The notes below the pieces were generated by a model. That model was not told the DNA's origin. It saw nothing but the letters and a program-made list of their open reading frames with translations, and ran no database searches. Below are positions 1 to 7,846 of a DNA stretch of 64,000 bases, one piece after another. The translations under genes and the position numbers were made by a program. The stretch covers positions 682,001-746,000 of the forward strand of contig NZ_WQHP01000001.1 in the NCBI RefSeq assembly GCF_013035315.1, written 5' to 3'. Each line of letters starts with the position of its first letter. The stretch's first letter is position 1. The stretch comes from Ruegeria arenilitoris. GTDB taxonomy: Bacteria > Pseudomonadota > Alphaproteobacteria > Rhodobacterales > Rhodobacteraceae.

Positions 1-674
1 GCTGCCCCCAGTTGGGTCAGAATCTGTCGCCACAGGTTCGAACGCGCGCCCCCGCCCAGAATGAACAAGGGCCGTTTCGCGATGTTCAGCATAGACATTA
101 CTGGCGCTACGTCCGGCGGCAGCACTTTTGTGCGCAAGCCCGGTTGGTTCGGAAACGGTGCAGGGTCTGCATCAGCCTCAAGCTGGGCAATGGGCACCTG
201 AATGTGTTTTGGACGCGGGCGGCTAAGCTCGAATTCTTCAAACGCGCGTTCCACCAGATTGTATGCTGCCTGTGCTGTGTTCGCCTGATGCGACCAGTCG
301 GTCACGGTTTCAGCCGCGGCCCTTTGATCCTTCATTTGGTGCAATTGGCCGTGCACGCCCTGGGTTTCGTCCAGGCACGAAGACATCACCAACATCGGAA
401 CGGAATCCGTATAAGCCTGCCCCATCGGCGTCATGATGTTGCACAGCCCGGGCCCGGTGATGACATAGGCAACGCCCGGCTTGCCGGTTGCACGGGCATA
501 GCCGTCAGCCATAAAACCGGCCCCCTGCTCGTGCCGGGCCAGTACGTGGGTGATCCCCGCCTCTTCGATCCCACGGTACATTTCTTGATTGTGCACGCCG
601 GGAATACCAAAGATCACATCGACTCCGCGATCCCGGAGCATGTGCGAGATCTGCGCACCAAGGGGTCTTTTCAT
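1..674 (-). CDS. Thiamine pyrophosphate-dependent enzyme, acetolactate synthase large-subunit-like (3' end cut by window)
   Basis: Translating the minus strand from the ATG at 674 gives an open frame of about 224 residues that runs off the left edge. It begins MKRPLGAQISHMLRDRGVDV and contains the TPP-enzyme N-terminal (PYR) domain: the FGIPGVHN segment and HEQGAGFMADGYAR, whose glutamate activates the thiamine ring in this superfamily. The start of the central domain (FILGGGARSN) follows. The ATG overlaps the trkH stop by one base (TAATG), so the two are translationally coupled. Relatives include acetolactate synthase, benzoylformate decarboxylase and 5-guanidino-2-oxopentanoate decarboxylase. 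The C-terminal TPP-binding domain lies outside the window, so the substrate cannot be assigned. Confidence 0.88.
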   Translation of the reverse strand, partial: MKRPLGAQISHMLRDRGVDVIFGIPGVHNQEMYRGIEEAGITHVLARHEQGAGFMADGYARATGKPGVAYVITGPGLCNIMTPMGQAYTDSVPMLVMSSCLDETQGVHGQLHQMKDQRAAAETVTDWSHQANTAQAAYNLVERAFEEFELSRPRPKHIQVPIAQLEADADPAPFPNQPGLRTKVLPPDVAPVMSMLNIAKRPLFILGGGARSNLWRQILTQLGA

Positions 675-2122
675 TAGTTTCTCCAGAATTGGACAGTGAA
701 CAGAGCGTAAACGGCCAGCAACTCAAGCCTGCCAACCAACATGCCAATCGACAGCAGCCATTTCGCAGTATCGCTGAGCCCGGCAAAGTTTCCGGCCGGT
801 CCGATCTGATCCCCCAGACCCGGCCCCACGTTGGCCAAAGCTGTTGCGGCCCCCGAGACTGCCGTGATGAAGTCCAACCCGGTCAGAGCCAATGCCCAAG
901 CCAGCACGCCCAACGAAACAACGAAGAACATGAAAAAGCTCATGACCGACGTCAGAACGTCCGGACCGATCGAGCGACCATCATATTGCGGCGTAAAGAC
1001 CCCGTGGGGTGATCGGATACGGCGGATCTGAGTTTTGATCGACGCAAACAGAAGCTGGTACCGGAAAATCTTGATCGAGCAGGCCGTCGAGCCCGCGCAG
1101 CCTCCGATCAGACCGATCAGGAAGAACATCATGATCGGGAAACTGCCCCACCCCATGTAATCGACGCTGGCATAGCCGGTGCCCGAAATGATCGAGGTGA
1201 TGTTGAACAGGGACTCCCGGACTGCCTGTTCCCAGTGGTGCGGGAAAACCGACGTCAGGTACACGGCCATGATGATCACCAATACGGCTATCGTCCCCAG
1301 AAATGCCTGGATCTGGCTGTCCTTCCAGATCGAACTGGTGTTGCCATTCGCGAATTGCACGTAGCGTACAAACGGCAAAGCCGCGAGGATCATGAAGACC
1401 GCGGCTGCATATTCCGCGGGTCCAGAAAACGTGCCGAACGAGGCGTCGTAGTTGGAGAACCCTCCGGTTGAGATGGTTGTGAGCGCGTGTACCACAGCAT
1501 CGAAAAAGCCCATCCCCAGAGCAGCATAGACCAGCGCACATACAACTGTCAGGAAGACGTAGATCAGGGATATCTGGCCCGCGATCTCCTGCGCACGAGG
1601 CAGGATTTTACCCATGGTTTCAAAGCCTTCCGAACGGAAAATTTGCATCCCGCCAACCCGCAGTTCGGGCAGAAACACCATCGCTACAACGATGATCCCA
1701 ATGCCGCCCAACCATTGCAGCAGGCCGCGCCAAAGCAACAGGCCCTGCGGCAGGTCATCAAGCCCCGAGATCACGGTTGAGCCGGTCGTTGTCAAACCCG
1801 ACATCGCCTCGAAATACGCATCGACAAAACGCAGTTCGGTCTCACCAAACAGAAATGGGATCGCGCCGAAAAACGGCAAAGCGACCCAAACTCCGGTGGT
1901 CAGCAAAAAGGTCTGACGGATCGTCAGGCCTTCGCCAACCCCGTTCGAGCAGCTCATCGCAAGAATAACACCGGTCAGGATCGTGATAATGCCGCTTTCG
2001 AGGAAAACGTGCCATTCTCCCCGGCCTTCGATGAAGTCCGCAGCCATTGGCAGCATCATGGTCGCCCCAAGAATGGCGACCAACAGGCCAATCACATATC
2101 CAACCGGGCGCATATCCGTCAT
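674..2122 (-). CDS. trkH: TrkH-family potassium uptake protein
   Basis: This is the membrane pore subunit of a Trk potassium uptake system, 482 aa, the usual family length. The protein is hydrophobic with many membrane spans. It shows the four P-loop filter segments of the family: TTTGS at about 111-115, STGGF at 218-222, SGTGY at 313-317 and NVGPG at 431-435, each with the conserved glycine, plus GCAGSTAC at 341-348. The regulatory subunit TrkA, which binds NAD(H), is not in the window. The gene is followed without a gap by a TPP-dependent enzyme (stop/start overlap of one base), an unusual partner for a potassium transporter. Confidence 0.95.
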   Translation of the reverse strand: MTDMRPVGYVIGLLVAILGATMMLPMAADFIEGRGEWHVFLESGIITILTGVILAMSCSNGVGEGLTIRQTFLLTTGVWVALPFFGAIPFLFGETELRFVDAYFEAMSGLTTTGSTVISGLDDLPQGLLLWRGLLQWLGGIGIIVVAMVFLPELRVGGMQIFRSEGFETMGKILPRAQEIAGQISLIYVFLTVVCALVYAALGMGFFDAVVHALTTISTGGFSNYDASFGTFSGPAEYAAAVFMILAALPFVRYVQFANGNTSSIWKDSQIQAFLGTIAVLVIIMAVYLTSVFPHHWEQAVRESLFNITSIISGTGYASVDYMGWGSFPIMMFFLIGLIGGCAGSTACSIKIFRYQLLFASIKTQIRRIRSPHGVFTPQYDGRSIGPDVLTSVMSFFMFFVVSLGVLAWALALTGLDFITAVSGAATALANVGPGLGDQIGPAGNFAGLSDTAKWLLSIGMLVGRLELLAVYALFTVQFWRN

Positions 2123-2173
2123 GAGGCGCAGCGTTGGCGCGCCTGCATGACCGTGTCAAGCCGGTGTCGTGTT

Positions 2174-2971
2174 TTACCCTTCGGTTTTGACCCCGGGCGT
2201 TGGCATCGCGGGCGGCTTGGACGGAGCACGTGTCCGTCGCGCCGGGGCTGGTTGTGCCGCCGGTTTCGCGGCTGCAGGCTTGACCGTGGCGGGTTTCTCA
2301 GCCGCGGGCTTGGCCGGGGCAGGTTTCGCTGCAACGGGCTTGGGTGCCGCTGTCTTTGCCGCGACAGGCTTAGGCGCGGCAGGCTTGACGGTAGGTTTTG
2401 CAGCGGCCTTCGGAGCCGTGGTCTTGGTCGCAGCCTGCGGTTTTGGCGTTTGCGCAACTGCCGCCTTAGGTGCTGCAGGTGTTACAGTCACTGGTTTAGG
2501 CTTGGCCACTGCCGCTGGCTTTGGTGTCGAAGCTTTTCTGGCAGCGGGTTTCGGTTTTACCGCCGTTGCGGGCTTTGCCACGGGTTGTTTCTTGGCCACA
2601 GCGGGCTTTGCGGTGGGTTTCTCGGCAACCACCGCTGTTTTGGCTGCTACTGGCACGGATTTTGGTGCCGCAGGTTTAGGTGATTCGACCTTTGGCTTTG
2701 TCGCCGTTTTCCGTCGGGCAGCGGGCTTGGGCTTGGCGACGACTGCGGGCTTCGCCTTTGCGACCGGCTTGGCCTTGGGTGCCGGTTTTGCCGATGGTGC
2801 AACCGGGGCCGGAGCCGACGCAGACGCGTGCAGGGCACTGACGGACACAAACGGCAGCTCCATCGCCGATCGGGTCAAAATCTGCATAATTTTCATTTGG
2901 TTGCTAACCGCATAGCCGGCCATTCGAATGGCCGCAGCCTGAAATTCCAGCGGTTGGGAAATCGGATTCAT
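2174..2971 (-). CDS. Histone H1-like Lys/Ala/Pro-rich protein with a short amphipathic N-terminal domain
   Basis: The protein has 265 aa in two parts. Residues 1-50 (EFQAAAIRMAGYAVSNQMKI and the following segment) look like a short amphipathic helical domain. Residues from about 55 to the end are almost wholly A, P, K and V in AKPAA/APKPVA repeats, like eukaryotic histone H1 tails and bacterial H1-like proteins (AlgP, HctB type). Start choice is supported by GAGGAGAA eight bases before the ATG. The N-terminal part recalls phasin-like granule-binding helices, so it could tether PHB granules to DNA, but that is inference. It may equally be a nucleoid protein. The low-complexity tail makes similarity searches unreliable. 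Confidence 0.7.
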   Translation of the reverse strand: MNPISQPLEFQAAAIRMAGYAVSNQMKIMQILTRSAMELPFVSVSALHASASAPAPVAPSAKPAPKAKPVAKAKPAVVAKPKPAARRKTATKPKVESPKPAAPKSVPVAAKTAVVAEKPTAKPAVAKKQPVAKPATAVKPKPAARKASTPKPAAVAKPKPVTVTPAAPKAAVAQTPKPQAATKTTAPKAAAKPTVKPAAPKPVAAKTAAPKPVAAKPAPAKPAAEKPATVKPAAAKPAAQPAPARRTRAPSKPPAMPTPGVKTEG

Positions 2972-3170
2972 TCGTTAGTTCTCCTCTGAAAGCGATGCAG
3001 CCTGCAAAAGAGTGAAGGGCCCTGCCCGTCCCGAAATCTCGGGCGGTTCAAGCAGTCACGCAGTCCTGAGCGTTGCACGTCTCAGCTTCCTTTAAGGGCG
3101 ACAGACGCACGAACAGAAGTCCGCCTGCCACGGCTGCATTCCGTCACAGTGTAGCGCGAACGAGTATGCT

Positions 3171-3193
3171 AGCGCAGCATTTTCTGCTGCGCT
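3171..3193. other. Perfect 9-bp hairpin between folE2 and the H1-like gene
   Basis: AGCGCAGCA at 3171-3179 is followed by a 5-base loop and its exact complement TGCTGCGCT at 3185-3193. It lies downstream of the folE2 stop and upstream of the H1-like gene on the same strand. No T-run follows on the minus strand, so a classical intrinsic terminator is not shown. It could be an RNA-stabilising element or a Rho-independent-like 3' end. The rest of 2972-3251 shows no gene. Confidence 0.4.
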
Positions 3194-3251
3194 GCGGCGG
3201 AAAATCGCCTTTTGTCTAATTTTGAGACTTATCCACCCCTGATTTAAACAA

Positions 3252-4355
3252 TCAGCCGACGTGGAACAGAGTGGTAAACAGTCGAGGGTCCAGGCTGGAC
3301 GACACAAAGGTTGGGCCTTCGGTCAGAACGGAGACCGCATCGTGACTGTGAAGGCTTTCCTGATGGCTTGCGACAACACGGAAGTCGCCCACGTGATGAT
3401 CGGCCAAAAGCTCGGCGCAGAACGAGCGGGCCGCGTCTTCGACGAAAATCGGGTTCGCGGCATTCAGTTCGGCAAAGGCCTGCTCGTCTTCGCGCTTGAC
3501 CATAACCTGCGTCTCGGTCGGAACCGCACGACGGCAGATGGCGATCAAATCCTCGAACCACAGGCAATCGGCGTCGCAATCGACCACGACCGAAATTCGC
3601 GCCACCGAGCGCTGCGAATGCGGCGTCGCCAGTTGCCCACGGGTCGCCCGAGCATGTTCGCTCAGCTCCAGCGAACAGGGGCATGTCGACGAATAGACGT
3701 AGTCCAGGTGCATAATCTTCTGACGCACGCCGTTCTGTTCCACCAGTTCCAGCGCGATGTCGTAATATTGGTACCCCTCCAAACCAGAACGCAAACTTTG
3801 GACCTTGTCCGGGTAGGCAAAGCGCATCTGAATCCGTGCATCAAAGCTGTCGAGGTCGGACATATAGTCATCCAGCGCGGCCTCCATCACCTCAAAGCTG
3901 AAGGTGCGTTCGGCGTGCTTGTAGAAGGACCGCATTATCCGGGACATGTTGATGCCCTTCTTCTCGGCTTCGAGGCTGACCGTTCCGGTGACCGACGTTT
4001 CCAGCATCACGTCTTCACCGTGTTTGCGGTGGAAACGGATCGGCAGGCGGAAATTCGAGATCCCGACATGCTGGATTTGCTGCTTGGCCCCCCGGATCAG
4101 GCTGGACGGACCATTCTGCAAATCCGGCAGCGAGGCTTTGTACGCCTCATCAACTTTGAAGTCCTCGGGGAATGTACGCGACAGCGACGGATAGTTCACC
4201 GGCACCATGCCCGGGATCAGACGTGCAACCGCCGGGTCAATCTGGCTGATCTCTGCTTCAGTCGCGGATGACGCCCATCGCCGCAGGACGTTCAGCGCTG
4301 CCTCGGCTTCATCACGGTCAGGACTGTTGTCAAGGTCACGGGGATATACGTTCAT
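3252..4355 (-). CDS. folE2: GTP cyclohydrolase FolE2 (type IB)
   Basis: FolE2 makes 7,8-dihydroneopterin triphosphate from GTP, the first step of folate (and queuosine) synthesis, in the cytoplasm. The protein is 367 aa with the MptA/FolE2-specific block STCPCSLELSEHARA at about 223-237, which holds the metal-binding active-site cysteine, plus EKKGINMSR at 131-139 and HSQRS at 246-250. The ATG at 4355 is preceded by AAGGAACCC. An in-frame start farther upstream (4430) would add 25 unconserved residues. FolE2 is often the zinc-sparing replacement for FolE, but I see no clear Zur box in the 244-bp gap to the divergent oxygenase gene. Confidence 0.94.
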   Translation of the reverse strand: MNVYPRDLDNSPDRDEAEAALNVLRRWASSATEAEISQIDPAVARLIPGMVPVNYPSLSRTFPEDFKVDEAYKASLPDLQNGPSSLIRGAKQQIQHVGISNFRLPIRFHRKHGEDVMLETSVTGTVSLEAEKKGINMSRIMRSFYKHAERTFSFEVMEAALDDYMSDLDSFDARIQMRFAYPDKVQSLRSGLEGYQYYDIALELVEQNGVRQKIMHLDYVYSSTCPCSLELSEHARATRGQLATPHSQRSVARISVVVDCDADCLWFEDLIAICRRAVPTETQVMVKREDEQAFAELNAANPIFVEDAARSFCAELLADHHVGDFRVVASHQESLHSHDAVSVLTEGPTFVSSSLDPRLFTTLFHVG

Positions 4356-4599
4356 ACGCAAGGGTTCCTTTTGTCGACGCAGAGATATAGCAGGTTCAGG
4401 TTCTTTTCCAGTCCTCCCGGATACGCACAAGATACCGGATCGGATTGAATAAATCTGCGTGAAACCGTCATTTTCCAGCGGAACGCGGCCTGGGGTCCGG
4501 CCTGGGCCCGCGCTGTCGCAAACAGAATAGCATTCGCAGCTGCGGGATCACAGGATGCTAGTGAAATTCCCTGAGGCTTATCAGTGAGGTGGACCTGAC

Positions 4600-5382
4600 A
4601 TGCGCGACATACTTGATCTTGAGCGGTTTCCTCTGGACCAACCCGGCAGCGAGGCATGGAAAGACCTTGTAGAAACCTGCCGTCGTGACCTTGCGCAGGA
4701 AGGGATGTTCAACCTCGAAGGTTTGCTGCACCGGGATGTCGCCCGCCGGGCCGTTGCGGATATGAGGCCACGATTTGATACCGAAGCGTTCCTGCATCAA
4801 CGCCGCCACAATATCTACTTCAAGAAGATTGCAGACCTGCCAGACGATCACCCAGCCCTGCAGGAATTCGACACATCCAACCGTACGCTATGCGCGGATC
4901 AGATCGCGGGTTCTGCCCTTCTGCGTTTGTATGAATGGCCTGAATTCGCTCAGTTTCTTGCCGCAACTATGGACAAACCGGCCCTGCACGTGATGGACGA
5001 TCCAATGGCGTCCGTGAACGTCATGTCCTATCAAGAGGGGCAAGCCCTCAATTGGCATTTCGACCGCTCGGAATTCACGACGACGCTGCTGCTGCAGGCC
5101 CCGGCACAAGGCGGTCAGTTTGAGTATCGCACCAATCTGCGCAGCGATACCGACCCGAACTATGACGGCGTCGCGCGGTTGCTGAACAGTGAAGATGACC
5201 AGAGCAAGACGATCACGCTCAGCCCCGGAACGCTGAATGTTTTCAAGGGCAAGAACACCGCCCACCGCGTCACACCGATTGTCGGAGAAGAGGCGCGGGT
5301 GATTGCCGTGTTTTCATATTACGAACAGCCGGGCGTCTCTTTCACCAGCGAAGAGAGATTAGGGTTCTACGGCCGGGCTTGA
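4600..5382 (+). CDS. HalD/BesD-family Fe(II)/2-oxoglutarate oxygenase, predicted hydroxylase
   Basis: The 260-aa protein matches the family that includes the free amino acid halogenases BesD and HalD. Visible features are the double-stranded beta-helix core with NWHFDRSEF (His153 and Asp155), the distal histidine in NTAHRVTP (His222), and an arginine about 11 residues later (Arg233) suited to 2-oxoglutarate. True halogenases of the family replace the Asp by Gly to make room for chloride. Here the Asp is kept, so the enzyme should hydroxylate rather than halogenate. It is transcribed alone, divergent from folE2 and convergent with metZ. The substrate, possibly an amino acid, is unknown. Confidence 0.8.
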   Translation: MRDILDLERFPLDQPGSEAWKDLVETCRRDLAQEGMFNLEGLLHRDVARRAVADMRPRFDTEAFLHQRRHNIYFKKIADLPDDHPALQEFDTSNRTLCADQIAGSALLRLYEWPEFAQFLAATMDKPALHVMDDPMASVNVMSYQEGQALNWHFDRSEFTTTLLLQAPAQGGQFEYRTNLRSDTDPNYDGVARLLNSEDDQSKTITLSPGTLNVFKGKNTAHRVTPIVGEEARVIAVFSYYEQPGVSFTSEERLGFYGRA

Positions 5383-5390
5383 AATCAGAC

Positions 5391-5420
5391 CCCCGCAGAC
5401 CTGAGCTGCGGGGCGCTTTT
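5391..5420. terminator. Bidirectional intrinsic terminator between the oxygenase gene and metZ
   Basis: CCCCGCAG at 5391-5398 pairs with CTGCGGGG at 5406-5413 across a 7-base loop, followed by GCGCTTTT on the plus strand. It lies between two convergent genes, just after the oxygenase stop and just before the metZ stop, so it can serve both. Confidence 0.7.
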
Positions 5421-5422
5421 GA

Positions 5423-6613
5423 TTACTTCTGAGAGATCGTCAGCGCGTTCTCGATGTCTTTCAGCAGATCGCCTGCATCTTCCAACCCGACGGAAAACCG
5501 GATCAGGCCGGGCGTGATACCCAGTTCGTCTTTCTGGTCGTCGCTCAGACGCTGATGCGTGGTTGTGGCCGGATGCGTCGCGATGGACTTGGCATCTCCC
5601 AGGTTGTTCGAGATCACCGGGATCGTCAGCGCGTTCAGGAACGCGAACGCCCCGTCCTTGCCACCCTTGATGTCCAGCGACAGAACCGTTCCACCTTTGC
5701 CGCCCAGCTGGGTTTGTACCAATGCGTTCTGGGCGTGGGTTTTCAGACCCGGGTACAATGTCCGCTCCAGCGCCGGGTGCCCCTCAAGCGCCTCGGCAAT
5801 GGACTGTGCTGTCTCGGCCTGCGCATTGACCCGCAGCGACATTGTCTCCAATCCCTTCAGCATCACCCATGCGTTGAACGGGCTCAGCGCGCCACCGGTG
5901 TGCTTGAGATACGGCTCAACGGTCCCGCGGATGAAATCCTTGGTTCCGATGATCACGCCGCCCAGAGCACGCCCCTGCCCGTCGATATGTTTGGTGGCCG
6001 AGTAGACGACTACGTCCGCACCCTGCTCGATCGCGCGCGAGAAGACAGGGGTCGAGAACACATTGTCCACGATCACCAGCGCTCCGACCGCGTGGGCCAG
6101 TTGTGCGACTGCCGAGATGTCGATGACCTCAAGCGTTGGGTTCGACATGGATTCGAAGAACACAGCCTTGGTGTCAGGACGGATCGCCGCCTGCCATGCG
6201 TCCAGATCGGTTCCATCGACAAACGTCACCTCGACACCAAAGCGCGTCAGGATATTTTCGAGGATATAAAGGCACGAGCCGAACAACGCCTTGGCCGAAA
6301 CCACATGGTCGCCCGCTTTCAACATCGAGGTCAGCGCGGCGTTGACCGCCGCCATGCCAGAGGCGGTTGCAAACGCATCTTCGCCACCTTCCAACGCAGC
6401 AATGCGCTGTTCAAACATCGACACGGTTGGGTTGCCATAACGGGCATAGATGAACTCGTCCGGGCCGGTTTCAATGAACCGCGCCTCGGCCTGCTCGGCA
6501 TTTTCGTAGACAAAACCCTGGGTCAGAAAGATCGCTTCGCTGACCTCATTATACTGGCTGCGACGGGTGCCGCCATGTACGGCTTGGGTGCGTTTGTTCC
6601 AGCTCTCGCTCAT
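5423..6613 (-). CDS. metZ: O-succinylhomoserine sulfhydrylase
   Basis: MetZ is a PLP enzyme that makes homocysteine from O-succinylhomoserine (or O-acetylhomoserine) and sulfide, the direct sulfhydrylation route of methionine synthesis. The 396-aa protein is of Cys/Met-metabolism type. The PLP lysine is Lys208 in SATKHIDGQGRALGG, and YARYGNPT and ETGPDEFIYAR are intact. GAGAGGAA stands just before the ATG. A SAM-II riboswitch lies upstream at 6690-6748, which fits feedback control by the pathway end product. It could instead act as cystathionine gamma-synthase, but the sequence is closest to alphaproteobacterial MetZ. Confidence 0.93.
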   Translation of the reverse strand: MSESWNKRTQAVHGGTRRSQYNEVSEAIFLTQGFVYENAEQAEARFIETGPDEFIYARYGNPTVSMFEQRIAALEGGEDAFATASGMAAVNAALTSMLKAGDHVVSAKALFGSCLYILENILTRFGVEVTFVDGTDLDAWQAAIRPDTKAVFFESMSNPTLEVIDISAVAQLAHAVGALVIVDNVFSTPVFSRAIEQGADVVVYSATKHIDGQGRALGGVIIGTKDFIRGTVEPYLKHTGGALSPFNAWVMLKGLETMSLRVNAQAETAQSIAEALEGHPALERTLYPGLKTHAQNALVQTQLGGKGGTVLSLDIKGGKDGAFAFLNALTIPVISNNLGDAKSIATHPATTTHQRLSDDQKDELGITPGLIRFSVGLEDAGDLLKDIENALTISQK

Positions 6614-6648
6614 CTCATTCCTCTCGACCCTTGCCTGGCAAGGGCATC

Positions 6649-6686
6649 AAAAAAACCCCAGACGCGGTCAAGCGAAAGGGGCCTTT
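6649..6686 (-). terminator. Candidate riboswitch-controlled terminator in the metZ leader
   Basis: On the minus strand AAAGGCCCC (to 6678) can pair with GGGGTTTTT (from 6659), closed inside by CGC/GCG, and the right arm runs into seven Ts at 6655-6649. A competing hairpin, GGTCA (6696-6692) with TGACC (6670-6666), would disrupt it and overlaps the 3' end of the SAM-II aptamer. That is the geometry of a transcriptional off switch, but the terminator stem includes two G-U pairs and an internal loop. Confidence 0.45.
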
Positions 6687-6689
6687 CAT

Positions 6690-6748
6690 CCTGACCTTTT
6701 AGCGGTTTTGTTTAGCGTGGCCCGCAATCCGGTAACAAATCGCCACGT
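6690..6748 (-). promoter_or_regulatory. SAM-II riboswitch upstream of metZ
   Basis: Read on the minus strand, P1 is formed by CGTGGC (6747-6742) and GCCACG (6721-6716). The loop holds GATTTGTTACCGGATTGC, and the strand after P1 reads CTAAACAAAACC and then GCTAAAAGG (6703-6695). This matches the SAM-II pseudoknot layout (P1, UGAUUU..CCG..UUGC loop, then the GCUAAAAAGG strand) recognised from metA/metZ/metX leaders of alphaproteobacteria. It lies about 80 bases before the metZ start. Binding of S-adenosylmethionine should reduce metZ expression. Confidence 0.88.
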
Positions 6749-6887
6749 GGTGATGTGGCGTTTACGCCGCAGTTGCGAACTCGTCAACCCTGACAGAGGC
6801 AACGTCACGGATCTGTAACCGCCCTTTCACCAAAGCGTCATAGCGTTGTGCGAAATCGACACCACAATATCTTGTGTGAGGCACCCC

Positions 6888-7823
6888 ATGCCAGTCGTCA
6901 GGATCAACGCCATAGGTGACACCGTCGCCCTGCACCGCAGCCCGCGGTCGCCACGCAGCGTTTTGCGGCAAACCCGCGACACGCAAGGACCTGTCATCAT
7001 CATGACACACGGCTACAAGTACCGCCCCGAAGACGACAAGACCTGCCCGCATCGGCACATCCTGTCGCTGCATCCAACAGCCATGCCTTGGCACTGTCCC
7101 AGCTGGCCACAGCAGTTGGGCTTTGGCTCTGGCTTCAAGGATGAAGGTCTGGGCATTGCCTTTGGCTGGGATGCGCAGGGGCCGTTATGGGCCGCGCGCC
7201 GCAGAGCAATTGAAGCTGGCCGTGCGCTTGCGGACCTTATTCGGTATCTGCGCCGGCTTAACCCTGCCCGACCGATCCATTTCATCGGCCATTCGATGGG
7301 CACGGAACTGGCACTGGAAGCGCTGCACCACATTCAGCCAGGATCGTTGAACCGCATCATCTCGATGACCGGAGCCGCCTATCAAAGCCGCGCCCTCAGC
7401 GCGTTGGAAACCCCGGCCGGACGTCAGGCCGAGTTCATCAACGTGACGAGCCGCGAGAACGACCTGTTCGACTTCATGTTTGAATGGCTGATCCAACCAC
7501 CCAAACCGGGCGATCGCAGCATCAGCCTCGGCCTTGTCGCGCCGAATGCGGTGACACTGCAGCTTGATTGCAACGACACGCTGGAACATCTGTCCCGCGT
7601 TGTGTTCCCGATCGGCGATCCGCAACGCCGGATTTGCCATTGGTCCAGCTATACCCGACCGGGTGTTCTGCGCGCCTATAACGCCCTGCTGCGCCAACAT
7701 GACCGGCTAAGTCTGCCGATCCTGCGCAATGGCGTCCCGGACCAGCCTGCCCGCCGCTGGTCACGGCTTTTTGCTCTGCCCCGTCCGAACGACCTCTTGC
7801 CGTTTGCGCAGAAAGCCTCATGA
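6888..7823 (+). CDS. Alpha/beta hydrolase (DUF900-like)
   Basis: This 311-aa cytosolic protein has an alpha/beta hydrolase core: strand and oxyanion region PVIIMTHGY at about 35-43 and the nucleophile elbow GHSMG with Ser136. No signal peptide is seen. The ATG at 6888 has GAGG eight bases upstream; a longer in-frame start would add 14 unconserved residues. The substrate is not recognisable; an esterase or lipase-like role is the limit of what the sequence supports. The next gene, a GST, begins only 23 bases after the stop and probably shares its transcript. Confidence 0.75.
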   Translation: MPVVRINAIGDTVALHRSPRSPRSVLRQTRDTQGPVIIMTHGYKYRPEDDKTCPHRHILSLHPTAMPWHCPSWPQQLGFGSGFKDEGLGIAFGWDAQGPLWAARRRAIEAGRALADLIRYLRRLNPARPIHFIGHSMGTELALEALHHIQPGSLNRIISMTGAAYQSRALSALETPAGRQAEFINVTSRENDLFDFMFEWLIQPPKPGDRSISLGLVAPNAVTLQLDCNDTLEHLSRVVFPIGDPQRRICHWSSYTRPGVLRAYNALLRQHDRLSLPILRNGVPDQPARRWSRLFALPRPNDLLPFAQKAS

Positions 7824-7846
7824 TCTCCTCAACCTGAGGAGACGCC

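Noticed and set aside
12-677. Long plus-strand open frame of 221 codons at the left edge
   Set aside because: It is the antisense shadow of the TPP-enzyme gene on the minus strand, whose motifs are clear.
2169-2915. Plus-strand frame coding a Gly/Ala-rich repetitive protein
   Set aside because: It mirrors the Lys/Ala/Pro repeats of the minus-strand H1-like gene, which has a good ribosome site; the antisense frame has none.
3092-3307. 71-codon minus-strand frame between folE2 and the H1-like gene
   Set aside because: No ribosome site or recognisable sequence, and it overlaps the folE2 end and the hairpin.
3261-4271. 336-codon plus-strand frame opposite folE2
   Set aside because: Antisense shadow; folE2 motifs are unambiguous.
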